Assembly (NCBI GenBank): GCA_002049455.2
Contig: KV918874.1
Span: forward strand, 62,001-126,000
Length of the DNA: 64,000 nt
Direction of reading: 5' to 3'
Origin: Porphyra umbilicalis
Lineage: Eukaryota; Rhodophyta; Bangiophyceae; Bangiales; Bangiaceae
Shown: in pieces, positions 1-11,269 of the stretch
Layout: every line of letters begins with the position of its first letter
How positions within the stretch are numbered: position 1 is the stretch's first letter
Translations under genes and position numbers: made by a program
The notes under the pieces: model-generated
Seen by the model: only the letters and a program-made list of their open reading frames with translations
What the model was told of the DNA's origin: nothing
The model's database searches: none

Positions 1-922
1 GCGGGGTTAAGACCCGTGGTCGCGGCGGCGCGTCGAGCAGCACGTGCTGGGATCACCGTCGTCAGTGCTGTGGGGCGCCATCTTCGTCGGGGATTTACTA
101 CCCCGGCGCCAAGGCGAAAGCCGTGACGCGGTCCCGTGGTGACGAGGGGGGGGGGGGGGGGGGGTGCGCACCCCGCGGCCGGTTTACACCGTGTCTTGCG
201 CGGGTGGACGGTGGTTGACGACACGGGGCGTCCCCCGTGTCATCGTGCTTGTGCACAGGTTGAGGCATAGCGGCATTGCTTGAGTAGAGGCGCGCTACCG
301 CGAGGTGAGCAACCTCAAGGTTGGGTTGTGCAGCGTTGCGGGGGGGGGGGGGGCGGAAGCGGGGTAGCCGATTGCGGAGTGGTGGCCGCCAGAATGGTAG
401 GGACTGGAGCCGGCGGCAGCAGGAGGAAGGTCGCAGAAGCGGGGGCGACCGGGCGGCGGCGGCCAGGAGGCGGCAGTGCCGTGGGGGGGGCTTTCCGGCA
501 GCGCCAGCGGCCGAGCAGCGGCTGTATCCGGGAGGGGAAGCTACCGGTAGAGGAAAGCGAGAGCAGGGGGTAGCAAGTTGTCTGGGGGGGAGACGACTGG
601 GCAGCAGGGGGGAGGGAGGCGGCTGCCTGGCTGTGGCAGCGGGGGCAGGCGGCCGCGGCGGGGGCGGTGGCGGTGGCGGCGGCGGCGACCGGACAGCCAC
701 CGAAAGAGGAAGGCTGGCGGTAGCGGTGAAGACAGCGAGCAGCTACCGCAAGCAGGGAAGGGGGCGGGCATTGGCGACGCTGGCCGTAGCCGCTGGAAGG
801 GAATTGCAGGCCAGGCGGCGGGAGCGGCGGGGGCGGCGACCAGGCTGCAGGTAGAGGGGGGAGCAGAGGCGCGAGAAGCTGACGGCAGCACCAGCAGCAG
901 CAGCAACGGCCGCGGCGGCGGC

Positions 923-967
<45 letters not shown>

Positions 968-1140
968 TGCGGCGGCGGCGGCGGTGGCGGCGGCGTTGGC
1001 GGCGGCGGCGGCGGCAGCGGCGGCGGCGGCGGCGGCGGTGGCGGCGGCGGTGGCGGCAGCTGCGGCGTCGGCGGCGACCAGGCCAGGCGGGCGACGCAAG
1101 AAGGAGCCTGGGCTACCCTGGAAGAAATCGGTTGCAGCCA
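1..1140. other. Low-complexity GC-rich leader, no gene seen
   Basis: I find no convincing gene here. Frames are open on both strands only because the DNA is almost free of A and T. The proteins they would encode are Pro, Gly or Ala/Arg runs with no domain. G runs occur near 147-163 and 339-350. The only structured part is the GGC trinucleotide array listed separately. Confidence 0.6.
905..1079. repeat. (GGC)n trinucleotide array, interrupted
   Basis: About 175 bases are built almost wholly of GGC triplets with occasional GGT, TGC and AGC interruptions. It reads as poly-Gly or poly-Ala in plus frames and poly-Ala in a minus frame, with no flanking domain, so it is probably not coding. Such G-rich DNA could fold into quadruplexes, which is inference. 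Confidence 0.85.
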
Positions 1141-2176
1141 GCGCAGTGCTCACTAACACGAGGCTCGTGACAAGCCGGAAAGCGAAACAAGGTACAGATG
1201 GACAGTCTAAATAGCAGAACAGACTATGGACTCAAACTGCTACAGAGGCTATACCTACACAGTGTGAAAAGCACTAGCACCCTCACCGCCACCCTCGGAC
1301 ACCAAACCCAACAGCCGCGTCTGCAAGTCAGCGACCGCAATCCGGATGCCCGCCATATTGGCCGATTGTGCGCCACACCAATCACGGAGGGCAGCCGAGT
1401 GTGTGCGGCGGCTAAACATCTCAATCAAAATCAGATCATCCCTCACCACCGCCTGTGACGTGACGGTGGATGTGTCGGAAGACGCGCCGCCGCTACTGAA
1501 AAGCCGCAGGCGCAAAGCCACCGATGGAATGAAGGGGACCAGAAGGGGCTCGTCGCCGGCCGTCTGAGAGAAAAAGACGCCCCGTACGCACCCGCAGCGG
1601 GGCCGGCCTTGGAGAGTGCGCCGACGTTGGCTGACGTGCCGCGCCCGCCACCGCCACCACCGCCAGTAGCCTAACTACTCCTCCCGGCAGGAGCGACACC
1701 GTTTGTTGTCGCGCCGCCCCCGCCACCGCTACTGCCCCCGGCCCCGCCGCCAGCGGTCCAGCAGCAACTGGCGCTGCCACCGCGGATCATTACCGACGCG
1801 ACGCCCCCGCCACTACGCCCGCCACAAGAGGAAGCGCTCACGTCGGGGATCGAACCCACTTCATTCATTGTCTCGCATCTGAAGCGGGAGACGCATGCGC
1901 TGTAGACCGGCCACGAAGAGTTTTTGTTGCAGTTACTCTGGCTATTTATCGACTTGCAGCGCTCTGCTTCGTTTGCCAGTTTGCCTTAGCACTGTATTCA
2001 AACGTACTTCTTTATCGATTAAGAGACATTGGTTGGTCGTTAGGCTAGTGAGGACGGAAGCTCTCCGGGCTGTCTTCTTGTCGTGACAGAGCCGTGACAA
2101 GCCGTGACCTATTCTCACCTGGACGGAGACAAGAAATCGGCCCTTGTCACGAGCCTGGCTTTAGTGAGCACTGCGC
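1141..2176. mobile_element. Non-autonomous element bounded by 34-bp terminal inverted repeats
   Basis: Bases 1141-1174 and 2143-2176 are inverted copies of each other. The outer 16 bases (GCGCAGTGCTCACTAA) match exactly, four bases differ, and the inner 14 (AGGCTCGTGACAAG) match exactly. The 1,036-bp span contains no transposase and no convincing coding region. It contains a short lower-GC patch at about 1,900-2,060. This is the layout of a MITE-like or internally deleted DNA transposon. I see no target-site duplication directly outside these borders, so the true ends may lie slightly elsewhere. The superfamily cannot be named from this. Confidence 0.6.
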
Positions 2177-3425
2177 AGGGGGTGGAAAGCCGTGGCGCGG
2201 GTTGCAGGCGGCAACGGGGAGGCCAGGCAGTGGGGGGGGCCGGCGGTGGGGGGGGCAGGGCACGTCGCTGGGTATTCCTATAGGTAACGTCGACCCAGGC
2301 AGGCGGAGTTGACAACCACAATTGAAGTGTCGAGTGCAGGTGCAAGTCCGTGCGGCACTGTCAGATAGGGTTTCTCAGAACGCCCGGGGCGTCGTTAAGG
2401 GCGTCACCAGGGCGCTATTTGGGCGTCGTGCGCACCTAACGCCCGAACTCAGAAGGGCGTCAGCAAGGCGTCGCGAAGAGAAAGTTTTCAGGGGGGTCTA
2501 CATGATTGAGCAGATGGCGGCTGTGCACCTTGGATGGGACCAGGCTCCCTGTCTTGACACAAAAATGACATATGAGAGTACAATATGGGTGCCATTTGAC
2601 ATATATTGTGAATATTGGGGGGTGCTACTTGGGCGTCGTGAGGGCGTTCTGGCTGCCTACTGAGGCGTCAGTAAGGCGTCGTATCCGTCGCGCGCCCCTG
2701 ACTCCCCCAATATAGGGGCGTAGTGCGCAACCTTATTGCACAGGTGCCAGGCGTCGCTAGCCGTGACAGGGCTAGCGGCGACCGCCTGGCGGATTGGTAT
2801 CATGTCCTGATGGCGGTCTGTTGGACGATTCCGGTCCACCTACTGATGCTGGCAGGGCTGTTGGATGGTCGACCGCGCGTGCGCTGTGCGGCGCGGAAAG
2901 TCACGTCCGACTCCGATACAGTACTCCCACTGTGCGCTTGTCGCGGATGCCGGGGTGAGGTTGGACCGCTCACAATGAAACATGCGGCGACTGGGAGCGT
3001 GCGCACGACAAGGCCGCCTAGCTCAACAGTGTTTGCCGCGGGTCCCCCGCCCGCGTGCAACGGAAGCAACGGCCACGGCCGCCGCTCGTCCGGCGCGTTG
3101 CGGCGATCCGCAGGCACCCAGAATTCCAGAGAGGCAGTGCGGGCTTGGGATAGGATGTTCCCACCCCCTGCTTTCACATGGCGGGGAGGGGTTGGTGGCG
3201 CATGGCGGGCTGAAAGAGCGGGCGCAGAAGAAAGTGGCGACGATGCCATGATGGGCAGGCCGCGCCCGAGTACGCCCTGCTGGTGTACGACCGGTATGTC
3301 CGTCTGCAAAGGAAACCCTTCCGTATAGCTTGTTCGTCGGTTATTGCACCTTGGGCGGCGATTTAGGGGGGTTGGGTCGAAGAAACTTTCGGCGTGTTCG
3401 GGGAATGGGCCTGTTTCCATTCCCC
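2177..3425. other. Intergenic DNA with a cluster of GCGTC motifs
   Basis: No gene is recognised. Between about 2,375 and 2,690 the pentamer GCGTC recurs roughly ten times. A pair of modules, GGGCGTCGTG followed about 35 bases later by GGCGTCAG(C/T)AAGGCGTCG, occurs at 2421/2456 and again at 2631/2664, a spacing of about 209 bases. The rest looks like unique GC-rich spacer. Confidence 0.45.
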
Positions 3426-3544
3426 ACCGGGGGAAGTCTGCGAGGATTCAGATCCCACCGGAGATCATTTCACCGGCGGCACCCGCGGCTCCAAGCCGCA
3501 GCGCGCTCTGTAGCCACACAGACGCGCCGTCCCGATCCGTCCCC
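3426..3544 (+). repeat. 119-bp direct repeat, 5' copy (LINE-associated)
   Basis: This copy differs from the one at 11270-11388 at four positions out of 119, three of them G/A differences. It contains two adjacent potential hairpins: GCGGCT/AGCCGC with a three-base loop, then GCGCTCTGT/ACAGACGC around a six-base loop. All four differences leave both stems intact. It sits 66 bases before the ORF1 start, where a 5' UTR or promoter would be. Confidence 0.85.
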
Positions 3545-3609
3545 TCACCCGTCCTTCGGGGACGGCATCTTCTTCCCCGTCCCCTTTTGTCGGGGGAGTC
3601 CCCCTCCCC

Positions 3610-5723
3610 ATGGCGGGGGGGGGGGGGCAGGGCGGCGGGGCGGCGTTCTCACCGGCGGTTGTTTCGCGGGCGGCGGCGGCGGTCGACGCCGTCGTCGTCG
3701 CCGTCGCCGGCGGCGCGACCGCGTCCGATCGAGTGGACTTGATTGGACTTGCTTTGGACTATCTGCGGTCGGCTGCGGCGGTTTCGCCGCCGGCGATCCG
3801 CGCGACGCCCGCGCGTCGGGCGCCGGATGACGGTACGTTGGCCAATGGCGTTGCGCCTGGCCATTCGGTGCCCGCAGCTGACGCGGCGCCCTTGACCTTG
3901 CTGCGACGGGGCTCCTCCCCTCCCCCTCCTCGCCCTCCTCCCCCCCCCCCCCCCTCCATCGCCGCCGCTGCCGCCTCTGCTGGCGCCCGCTCGTGCCCCC
4001 CCCCGCCTGTGGCGGACGATCTTCTTCCTTCATCCCCGCCGCCGCCCGACCCGCCAGGCGACGACGGGTGGCGGGTGGCAGATGGTCGTGGTAAAGTGCG
4101 TCGACTTCCGTCGGCTGCTCTTGCTCCCCCGCCGCCTGCTCCGGCCGGCGGTGGCGGTGGGGTGTCCGCTGCTGTCCTCCCTGGCGGCACTGCGGCTGCC
4201 GGCGCCGGTCCCACCCCCCCCGTCGGTGCACCCCTTTCGTCGCCTGCCGCGTGGCGCGGCGGCGCCCGAGGCGCGGCGCACACGGCCGCCCGTATGTCCC
4301 GCACCTTCTCAGCCGCCGAGACGCTGCTGGCGGACGCCGCCCACTGCCGGGCGGGGGGGGTCGACTTGGTCACCCTTTTTGTGCGCGGGGTCCCCCGCGA
4401 GACGGGTTCCCACCTTCTGCGGCGCCTCGTCGCCGACCTCGTCGGCCTTTCTCGCCAGACGGTCGTCGACGTCGACCGGTGCGGCGACGTCGCGGCCATC
4501 ACGCTGCTGGCGGCCGCGGGGCCCGCTTTTTTGGCGGCTCCGCGGACGCTGTCGGCGGCGGCCGTGCTGACACACCTGGCGGACGCCAACCCCGCGTCGG
4601 CCTCCTTCTTTGGCGCCAGGCGTCGCCGCGGGCTGTCATCGCCAGCGGCGGACGCGGCGGCGCGCGAGTTTTTTGCGCGCCGCCTGGCTGCCAAGCTGCA
4701 GCAGCTGGCGCGCCGGACGGGCATGCCCCCCTGGCTGCGGGAGGCGTTTCGGCGCCACCTCGCGGCCCAGCTGCCGCCCCTGGCGGCTTCCCTCTGGGGG
4801 GGGGGGGGGACCCCGCCCCCGCTCCGCCCGACGCGGTGGTGGCTGGAAACCGCCGCCGGCGTGAACCCTCCCAGGTGGGACCCCCGCAGGCAGCGGGGAC
4901 GGCAGACGCGGCGGCGGCCGCGGCGGCAGACGAGCCGGCCGCTGCTGCCGCGGCTCCCGGCCGCCAGGCGGCGGACGGACCCGGCGACGGCCGTTCCAAC
5001 CGCCGCCGCCGCCGCCGCAAGGGTGGCCAAAAGCCAAACAGGACTGTAAGCTCCCCTTTCATGATTCGCCAGGCTGCAACGGCCGTGGCCAGTACAACTG
5101 GGGGGGGGGAATCCGTGCGCGGTGGGGACGCCCGGGACGAGGAGGCGGCGGGCGGATCCCGTTCGCCGACGGAGGTGGGCGTTACGACGATGGTCCGTCC
5201 GCCGCCACGTGGCGATTTGCCACGTGCCGCCCCATCCCCGCTGGACGCGCTTCCGCCCCAGGGCGCGCCCCCACCCCCCAACCACAACCCGGTGCCCGCG
5301 CCGCCGCCGAGTGCCACCGCCGTCGGTGGTTCCACCGCAGACGGTGACGCCGACGCCGACGCCGTGGCGGGGGTGGTACCCGCCGACGGGTCGGGGCTGA
5401 CGACCGGGTCGTCGCCGGTCCCCGCCCGGCTGGCGGGCGCCGCCGTCGACGTCGACCGCCGCTACGCCGCCGTCGTTCGTGGTGACGCCGCCGACGTCGA
5501 CGACCGCCGCACGTGCGCCGCCGTCGGCGCGGCCGCCGACGACGTTGATGACGACGCCCGCGCCCGACGAACTCGACGCCGCCGATGTCACGACCGACGA
5601 CGACGCGATGGACGGGGCGACGCCGGCCGCGCCCGCTGCGTCGTCGACGGTGGTGCCGTCTTCGGCGTCGGCCAACCCGACGCAGCCCAAGGCCAAGGTC
5701 AAGGGCGTCGTCACGCGGGTTGA
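3610..5723 (+). CDS. LINE ORF1, RRM-like nucleic-acid-binding protein (frame change in G run)
   Basis: ORF1 starts at an ATG preceded by CCCC and followed by a 13-G run. The N-terminal half is Ala/Pro-rich. A conserved-looking block at about 4,350-4,530 (VTLFVRGVPRE, then a DVDR/CGDVAAITLL stretch) resembles an RRM-type fold as found in LINE ORF1 proteins, where it binds the element RNA. At the 14-G run 4796-4809 the sensible reading moves to another frame. Downstream the natural C-terminus is basic (NRRRRRRKGGQKPNR, near 4,995-5,045), and that frame then runs on to a stop at 5723. One extra G in the run would join the two parts. The region after about 5,100 is Ala/Asp-rich and of doubtful coding status. 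Confidence 0.6.
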
Positions 5724-6396
5724 CAACAAGAACAAGGTGGCGGTCGTGGCGACGGCGGGAAAGACGGACAAGGCCGCCGCGGCGACGAACAAGACGGGCA
5801 AGACCGCCGCGGCGTCGGGCACGGACGCCGCGATGGGGGGGGGGAGGGCGAACGGGCGGCCGCCGGCTGCGTCGGCGATGGCGTCGGCCGCGCCGGCGGA
5901 GGCGCGTGGCCGCCACGTCGCGAGGCCGATGGCCGGGTCGGCGGCGACGGCGCAGCCGCCCGCATTTGCTGTTGGGGCGTCGGTCGCCGCCGAGCGACGA
6001 AGAGACGGGGGGCGCCGAACGCCTCTGGCCGGGGCGGATAGAGTGGCTCGTGCGCCTGCGTCGCCGCGGACGCGGACTCCCGCCCGCAGCGGGGTGGCGT
6101 CGGCGGCGGTGGTGTCGACACCTATGGCGACAGCACAGGTCCAGCCCGGCCCGTCGGTCGGCGAGCGGGGCTCGGCGGCGCAGGCGAGTGGCGAGTCGGG
6201 AGGGCTTGAGGCCGGCGATGAGGGGGGGTTGGACAGCGGCAAGGGGTGGGGGCTGGAGGGGGTGGCGTCCGACTCGGACGATTTGGACGACGCCACACCC
6301 CCCTCCCCCCAGGCCCCGCTGCTGGCCCCGCCGCCGCGCTCGGCCACCAGCCGGGCGTTGTCGCCATCATGGCGGCGGCAGCGATGCAGGTGGTGA
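5563..6396 (+). CDS. LINE inter-ORF acidic/Ala-rich reading frame
   Basis: This is a second open frame with a believable composition: an acidic start (DELDAADVTTDDD), then Lys/Thr/Ala repeats (KTDKAAAATNKTGKTAAA) and a Ser/Asp-rich end. It has no recognised domain and no clear start codon of its own. It overlaps the proposed ORF2 start (6369) by 28 bases. It may be the C-terminal tail of ORF1 or the N-terminal part of ORF2 in another frame. Coding status is uncertain. Confidence 0.3.
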   Translation, partial: PDELDAADVTTDDDAMDGATPAAPAASSTVVPSSASANPTQPKAKVKGVVTRVDNKNKVAVVATAGKTDKAAAATNKTGKTAAASGTDAAMGGGRANGRPPAASAMASAAPAEARGRHVARPMAGSAATAQPPAFAVGASVAAERRRDGGRRTPLAGADRVARAPASPRTRTPARSGVASAAVVSTPMATAQVQPGPSVGERGSAAQASGESGGLEAGDEGGLDSGKGWGLEGVASDSDDLDDATPPSPQAPLLAPPPRSATSRALSPSWRRQRCRW

Positions 6397-9300
6397 GCGC
6401 TGCCCACGTCCGGCGCTCCTGGACTGGCGCGGCAGTCGGCGCGGCGCCGTCGCCGTCGACTGCGACCTTCTTCGCCGCCGCGGCGCCGGTGGGGTCGCGC
6501 CGCAAGGCGCGGCCGTCGCCGACGACGTCGCCGGCCGGCGCCCGCAAGGTGCTGCGCACCCCGCAGCGGGCGGCGGCGCGGCCGCTGCACATGACGACAG
6601 CGTCGGCCGCGGCTGGGCCGAGCGCGGCGGGGGACGGAGTGGGTGACGCGGGAGGGGGGGGCACGTGCATGGACCTTACCCCCCCGACCTGGCGGCCACG
6701 GTCAACCCGGCGGCTACGCCGCCCGCATCGTTGCCGCCGGGCCCGCCGACTGGCGCCGCGGTGCCAACCGCTGCAGCAGCGCCCGACAGCGGTGCCGCCC
6801 CCAACACCGTCAGAGACGCCCCCGCCAATGATTAGCGGGGGTGTCGCCGGGGTGGCGGGGGGGAGCGGGGGCTCACCCGACCCAACCTCCTCGGCACCAA
6901 CGACCGGTGCACGCGTGACTGGTGCACCGATGGCGGCGACCTCGGCCGCTGCGGGCGCGCCGGCTAGGGGTGTTGCGGCGGCTGCGGCCGCCGTGCCGCC
7001 CCTTGCGGGTGCCGGGGACGCCGTGGTCGAGGGGGGGGAGGGGACTCTGCTCTGCCCCGTCAACGCCTGCGGGGTGGTGCACGTCGGCGCGACGGTGGAA
7101 GAGCACCTCCGCCGCGTGCACTCGGGAACCGACGTGCCGGCAGTGGTGCTGACGGCGCACCGCCTCGGCACGTGCCCGAACTGTTCGGGCCCGTACACCC
7201 TCGTCAAGACGGCCGCGGGGCGGCATCCGTTCTCCGCTTACGTGGCGCGGTGCGCGGCGCCGCCGGTGCTGGCCGCCGAGTACGCGGCCGGCAACGCGCC
7301 GACAGCGTGCCCGGTGGCCGAGTGCGCCCGCCGCGTCAAGGCAGCACCCGACAAGGCGCCGGTGGCGCTGCACCTCGCGTGGTGCCACCTCTTCTTCGAG
7401 GTGCCCGCCGCGACTGTGCGGGAGATGAAGCTCGCGCCGTGCCCGCGGTGCAGGCAGCCGTACCGGGCCCAAAAGCCCCGCTCCGACTCGTCACCGCTGG
7501 CCGTGCACGTGTTCAAGGGCAATGCGGACGACGCCGTGCCGGTGGCCGCTGCCGCGCCGCCGCTGCCGCCGGCCCCACCGCCCTCTGCATCCGGCGCGCC
7601 GGCGGACTTGACGACCGCACCGGCCGCGGGGAATGCCCCGGCCGGCGGCACGTCGTCGACACCTCCGTCGTCGATGTTGCGTACCCCGACGCCGCTGTCC
7701 ACACCGTTGCCGTCTTCTACGCCGCCACGGCCGCCTACTCCTCCGTCGCCTGCCTCCTCGCCACCAGTGGACCCCGATGCTCCTCCGCCGCCGCTCTTCA
7801 CGGCGGACTACGGGGAGTGGTTCCGACTGCGCGGCGAGTTCCTACAGGCCGCCGCGCCGACGGTGGCCGACTGGGCGCCGCTTGTGGCGTCGTGCGCGTG
7901 GACGCAGGGGACTGTGCCGCTTGTGTTTGCCGAGGGACGGGACGCGCTGGGCGCGAACATGTTCCGGTAGGTGCTCCGCGCCCCAAAGCACGCCCACGCC
8001 TGGCTCTGGCTCCTCCTCCTTCCCTCCGTGCTTTTCCAAGTCCCCGCTCGGGGCGTCGGGCCCGCCCCAGGCCCCTAGCCTCTCTCGCGGGCGGCGCGCC
8101 TTGACGCCCTCCTCGACGGCCGCTTTGCTGATGCGCTCGCGGATCGGGACGCGGGGGTGTGGCGCCAGCCGCAGGGTGGTCGTGCTACCGCGCACAACGC
8201 GGGGGCGGCCGACGTGCTGGCGGCGGGGGGGGCGGTGGCGGGGGGGAGGCGGCGCCCCACCAAGCTGCAGCGCCGGGCGCTGCGCCGCCTCGCCCTCTGG
8301 CAGCTGCGGGAGTGCGTGCAAACGCTCACCGGGCAGCCCGTGGCCGCGAAGACGGACGAGGTGCGCGCCTAGACGAGCACCCTGTTCCCCGCGGCGACAA
8401 TCGAACTGGCGACAGCCGACTCGCTGGCCGCCGCCTTCCCCGCCGAGCTGGAGGCGGCCAAGGCGTTCGGGGCGGCGCGTGCCGGGACGGAGACGCGACG
8501 GCTTGCGGCGGAGACGGTGTTTGCCACCATCCGGTTGGAGGCACGGGGCAAGGCGCTCGGCCCGTCAGGGCTCAGGATGGAGCATCTTTGGGCCCTGACA
8601 TTGGCCGGCCGCGACGCCCTTATGCGCGTCTTCCAGCTGCTGTCATCGGCCGACGGCTTCGACCAGGTGCTGCCAGTGGCCAGGCGCGCACTCGGTGCGG
8701 CCAACCTCCTGTTGTTGGTCAAGCCGGGCGGGGTGGACGCGGCGGGCGTGCCTGGCCTGCGGCCGATTGGCATGCCAGAGACCATCCGCAAGCTGGTCGG
8801 CAAGGCGCTGATGCGGGAGGTGCTGCCCGACGCGCGGCGCTACTTTATGCCGCTGCAGCGGGCAGTCGGTGTGTCCGGTGCTTGCGAGGACCTGGCGCAC
8901 GAGGCGGATGCGCAGCTGGCGGTGGAGCCCACCTGGGGGTTGCTGCAGCTGGATTTCAAGAACGCCTTCAATAAGATCTCCATTCAGGCGGCGTTGACGG
9001 TGGCGGCTGCGGCCTTCCCGGAGCTGGTGCCGTGTTTGCGGTGCATCTACCTTGGTACGCCGCCACCCGTGTACGGATGGGAGGTGGACGACAGGGACGG
9101 GGGGCTGCCGGCACGGCTGTTGTGTCGGGTCGAGCGCGGCACCCAGCAGGGCGACGTGCTCGGGCCGCTCATCCACGCGCTCGCGCTACACCGCGCCCTC
9201 GAGGCCCTCGCGGCGCGCCAGCCGTGCTGCACTGTGCTCGGCCTGCACGAAGACGTGTCGGTCATCGGCCCGGTGGAGGAGCTGGCAGCGGTCATGCGCT

Positions 9301-11210
9301 CCGCGGCGGAGCTGGGCGCCAAGGTCGACGCCCAGTTGGCACCGGCCAAGTGCGCGGCGTGGCCGCCGACGCCGCGCGCGTCTCCAGCCGACCTTGCCGA
9401 CCAGTGGCGGCCGGCGGGGATCACCTTCTTTGGGATCCCGGTCGGGGGGGCCGAGTTTGTGGCCGCGGAGGTCGACCAGATGGCGGCGGCGCACGCAAGG
9501 GTGGTGCCCGCCATCGCCTCCCTTCCGCCTGACGCCGTGCAGGCGCAGCTGCTGCTGCTGCGCATGTGCGCCGCGACTCTCGTCACGTATGCTCTGCGGT
9601 GCCTGCCGCCGGCGGCGGCGACGGCGCTGGCGGAGGGGGTGGACGCTACGATCCGGCGGGCACTGCTGCGCCTCCTACGCGCCGAGGACGAAAGGTGGGG
9701 GACGCGGCAGGCGCTCGTGGCCCGCGCCGCCCTTTCCGTCCACATGGGGGGGCTTGGGCTCGGCGACCGCTCTGTCGTCGCGTCCGCCGCCCACGTGGCG
9801 TCGTAGTTGGCCACGTTGCGGGCGGAGGACCTGCCGGCACCGGCGCTGCGGGAGCTCGTGCGGGCGCTGTCGGCGCTGCCGGCGGTCACTGCGCCTGGCC
9901 GACTGGCGGTCGGTGCCGCGCCTCCGACGGCCGCGGGCAGGGGGGGCGGGGCGACTCCTGCCAAGTGGGGGGGCACAAGTGCGTGGCCGGCGCCGGCCGG
10001 GAGCGCTGCTTCTGCCGCCCCCCCCACACTGGAACCTCCTCTTGCCGCCGCCTCTGTGGGTGCGGCCTCGCCCGCTTCCCTCGCCGCCTTCGCAGCCGAG
10101 GGGGGCTTGTGGGGCCCGCTTCTGCCGCGTCTGCAGGCGTGCCTTGCGGCGTGCGTCGCCAAGGCAACCCCCGCCACGATGAGGTCGCCCGGCAGCTCCC
10201 CCTTTGAGTCTCTTGCGCCGCTGACCACATACCTCCTCCTGTCCTTGCCGCCCCCCCTGGACAGGGCCAGCATATCGCCCGCTGGCCTATACCGTGCCCT
10301 GGGGGGCGTCCCGGACAGCTTGGGGTCGATGCTCGTGGCACCGACGCGGCTCACGTAGCGGCAGCTGGCGCAGGCGGCACACCTGGCGGCGGCGCGCGGC
10401 ATGTGGGCTCCGCTGTCGCTGGCGGCACGCGCGCGCTGCCTGCTGCGGTCACGGCTCCGGGCTGTGGCTGAACCGGCTGCCGCTCGGCGGTCCGCTGGGC
10501 GGCGCCATGAAGGGCGCTAAGATGGTGGCGGCCGTGCGGCTGTGGGTGGGGATCGCCCCCGTGCCACAGGCATCCGCCCGTGAGTGCCGCTACGGCGTGC
10601 TTGCAGACCCGCTTGGCTCCCACTGGTTGGGCGGGTGCCCGCGGAGCGTCCCGCTGCGCACCTTCCGCCACACGGAGGTGCTGCAGCGGGTCGCCACGGT
10701 GCTGCGCGCAGACCCGAGGTGGACGGGGGTCGTGGCCGAGCCGCCTCTCCCCACTGGGGAGCAGTCGACCGCGCTGCGCCCGGACCTGCGGGCGACGCGC
10801 GTGTCGTCGGGAGCGCCGCTGTGGGGGGACGTGTCGGTAGTCGCCGCGACGGCGGCCATCCACGTCTCCCGCACGGCGGGCTCTCCCCGCGTGCCCCGGG
10901 CTGCCCGGGTGCGCGAGGCGGAGAAGTTCGGCAAGTACACGCCTGTCTTCCCGCTGGCGACCCGCCCCACACCTTCGCACCGCTGGTGTGGGAGGCGAGC
11001 GGGCGGGTTGGCCCGGCCACGGCGTCTTTCCTCGCCTCGGCGCTGCGGGAGGAGAACCACAGGGAGGCCCTGTCTGGGTTGCTGGCCGATGTGTCGCTGA
11101 GTTTGTGGCGGTGGAATGCGCGGATTGTTTTGGCCGGGATTGCGAATTCTTTTCGGATGGGGGGGGTTCCACTGGCGGCTCCGCCACTGGTGGCTCACCT
11201 TTTGCATTGA
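6369..11210 (+). pseudogene. LINE ORF2: zinc fingers, reverse transcriptase and restriction-like endonuclease, broken
   Basis: The ATG at 6369 has a good context (CATCATGGCG). Fingers: CPVNACG...H...H near 7,055-7,115, CPNC near 7,172, CPVAECARR...H..WCH near 7,311-7,390, and CPRC near 7,441. Reverse transcriptase: PSGLRMEHLW (8,560), RPIGMPETIRKLVGKAL (8,760), motif A LQLDFKNAFNK (8,945), motif B GTQQGDVLGPL (9,140). Motif C reads LGLHEDVSVIGP where YADD is expected, so the first catalytic Asp is replaced by Glu. C-terminal part: a C-H-C knuckle around 10,580-10,640 and a nuclease-like RPDLR...GAPLWGDVSV stretch near 10,780-10,840. The same frame is interrupted by TAG at 7968, 8076, 8370, 9804 and 10356. 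The protein then changes frame near 10,460 and changes back near 10,965, ending at 11210. Confidence 0.8.
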
Positions 11211-11269
11211 GGGGCTGACCCCTAGAGTGTAGTCGGCGGGCTTGGCGTCCGGGACCGATTAAAAGCAAC

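Noticed and set aside
98-906. Overlapping Pro/Arg and Gly-rich frames on both strands
   Set aside because: They are open because the DNA lacks A and T; there is no domain, no start context and no conserved-looking text.
1790-1870. tRNA-like B box (GGTTCGATCC) on the minus strand
   Set aside because: The T-stem does not pair well and no A box or acceptor stem can be found at the right distance.
3759-6590. 943-codon minus-strand frame across the LINE
   Set aside because: It is antisense to ORF1 and its Arg/Ala/Gly/Pro text mirrors the GC-rich sense strand.
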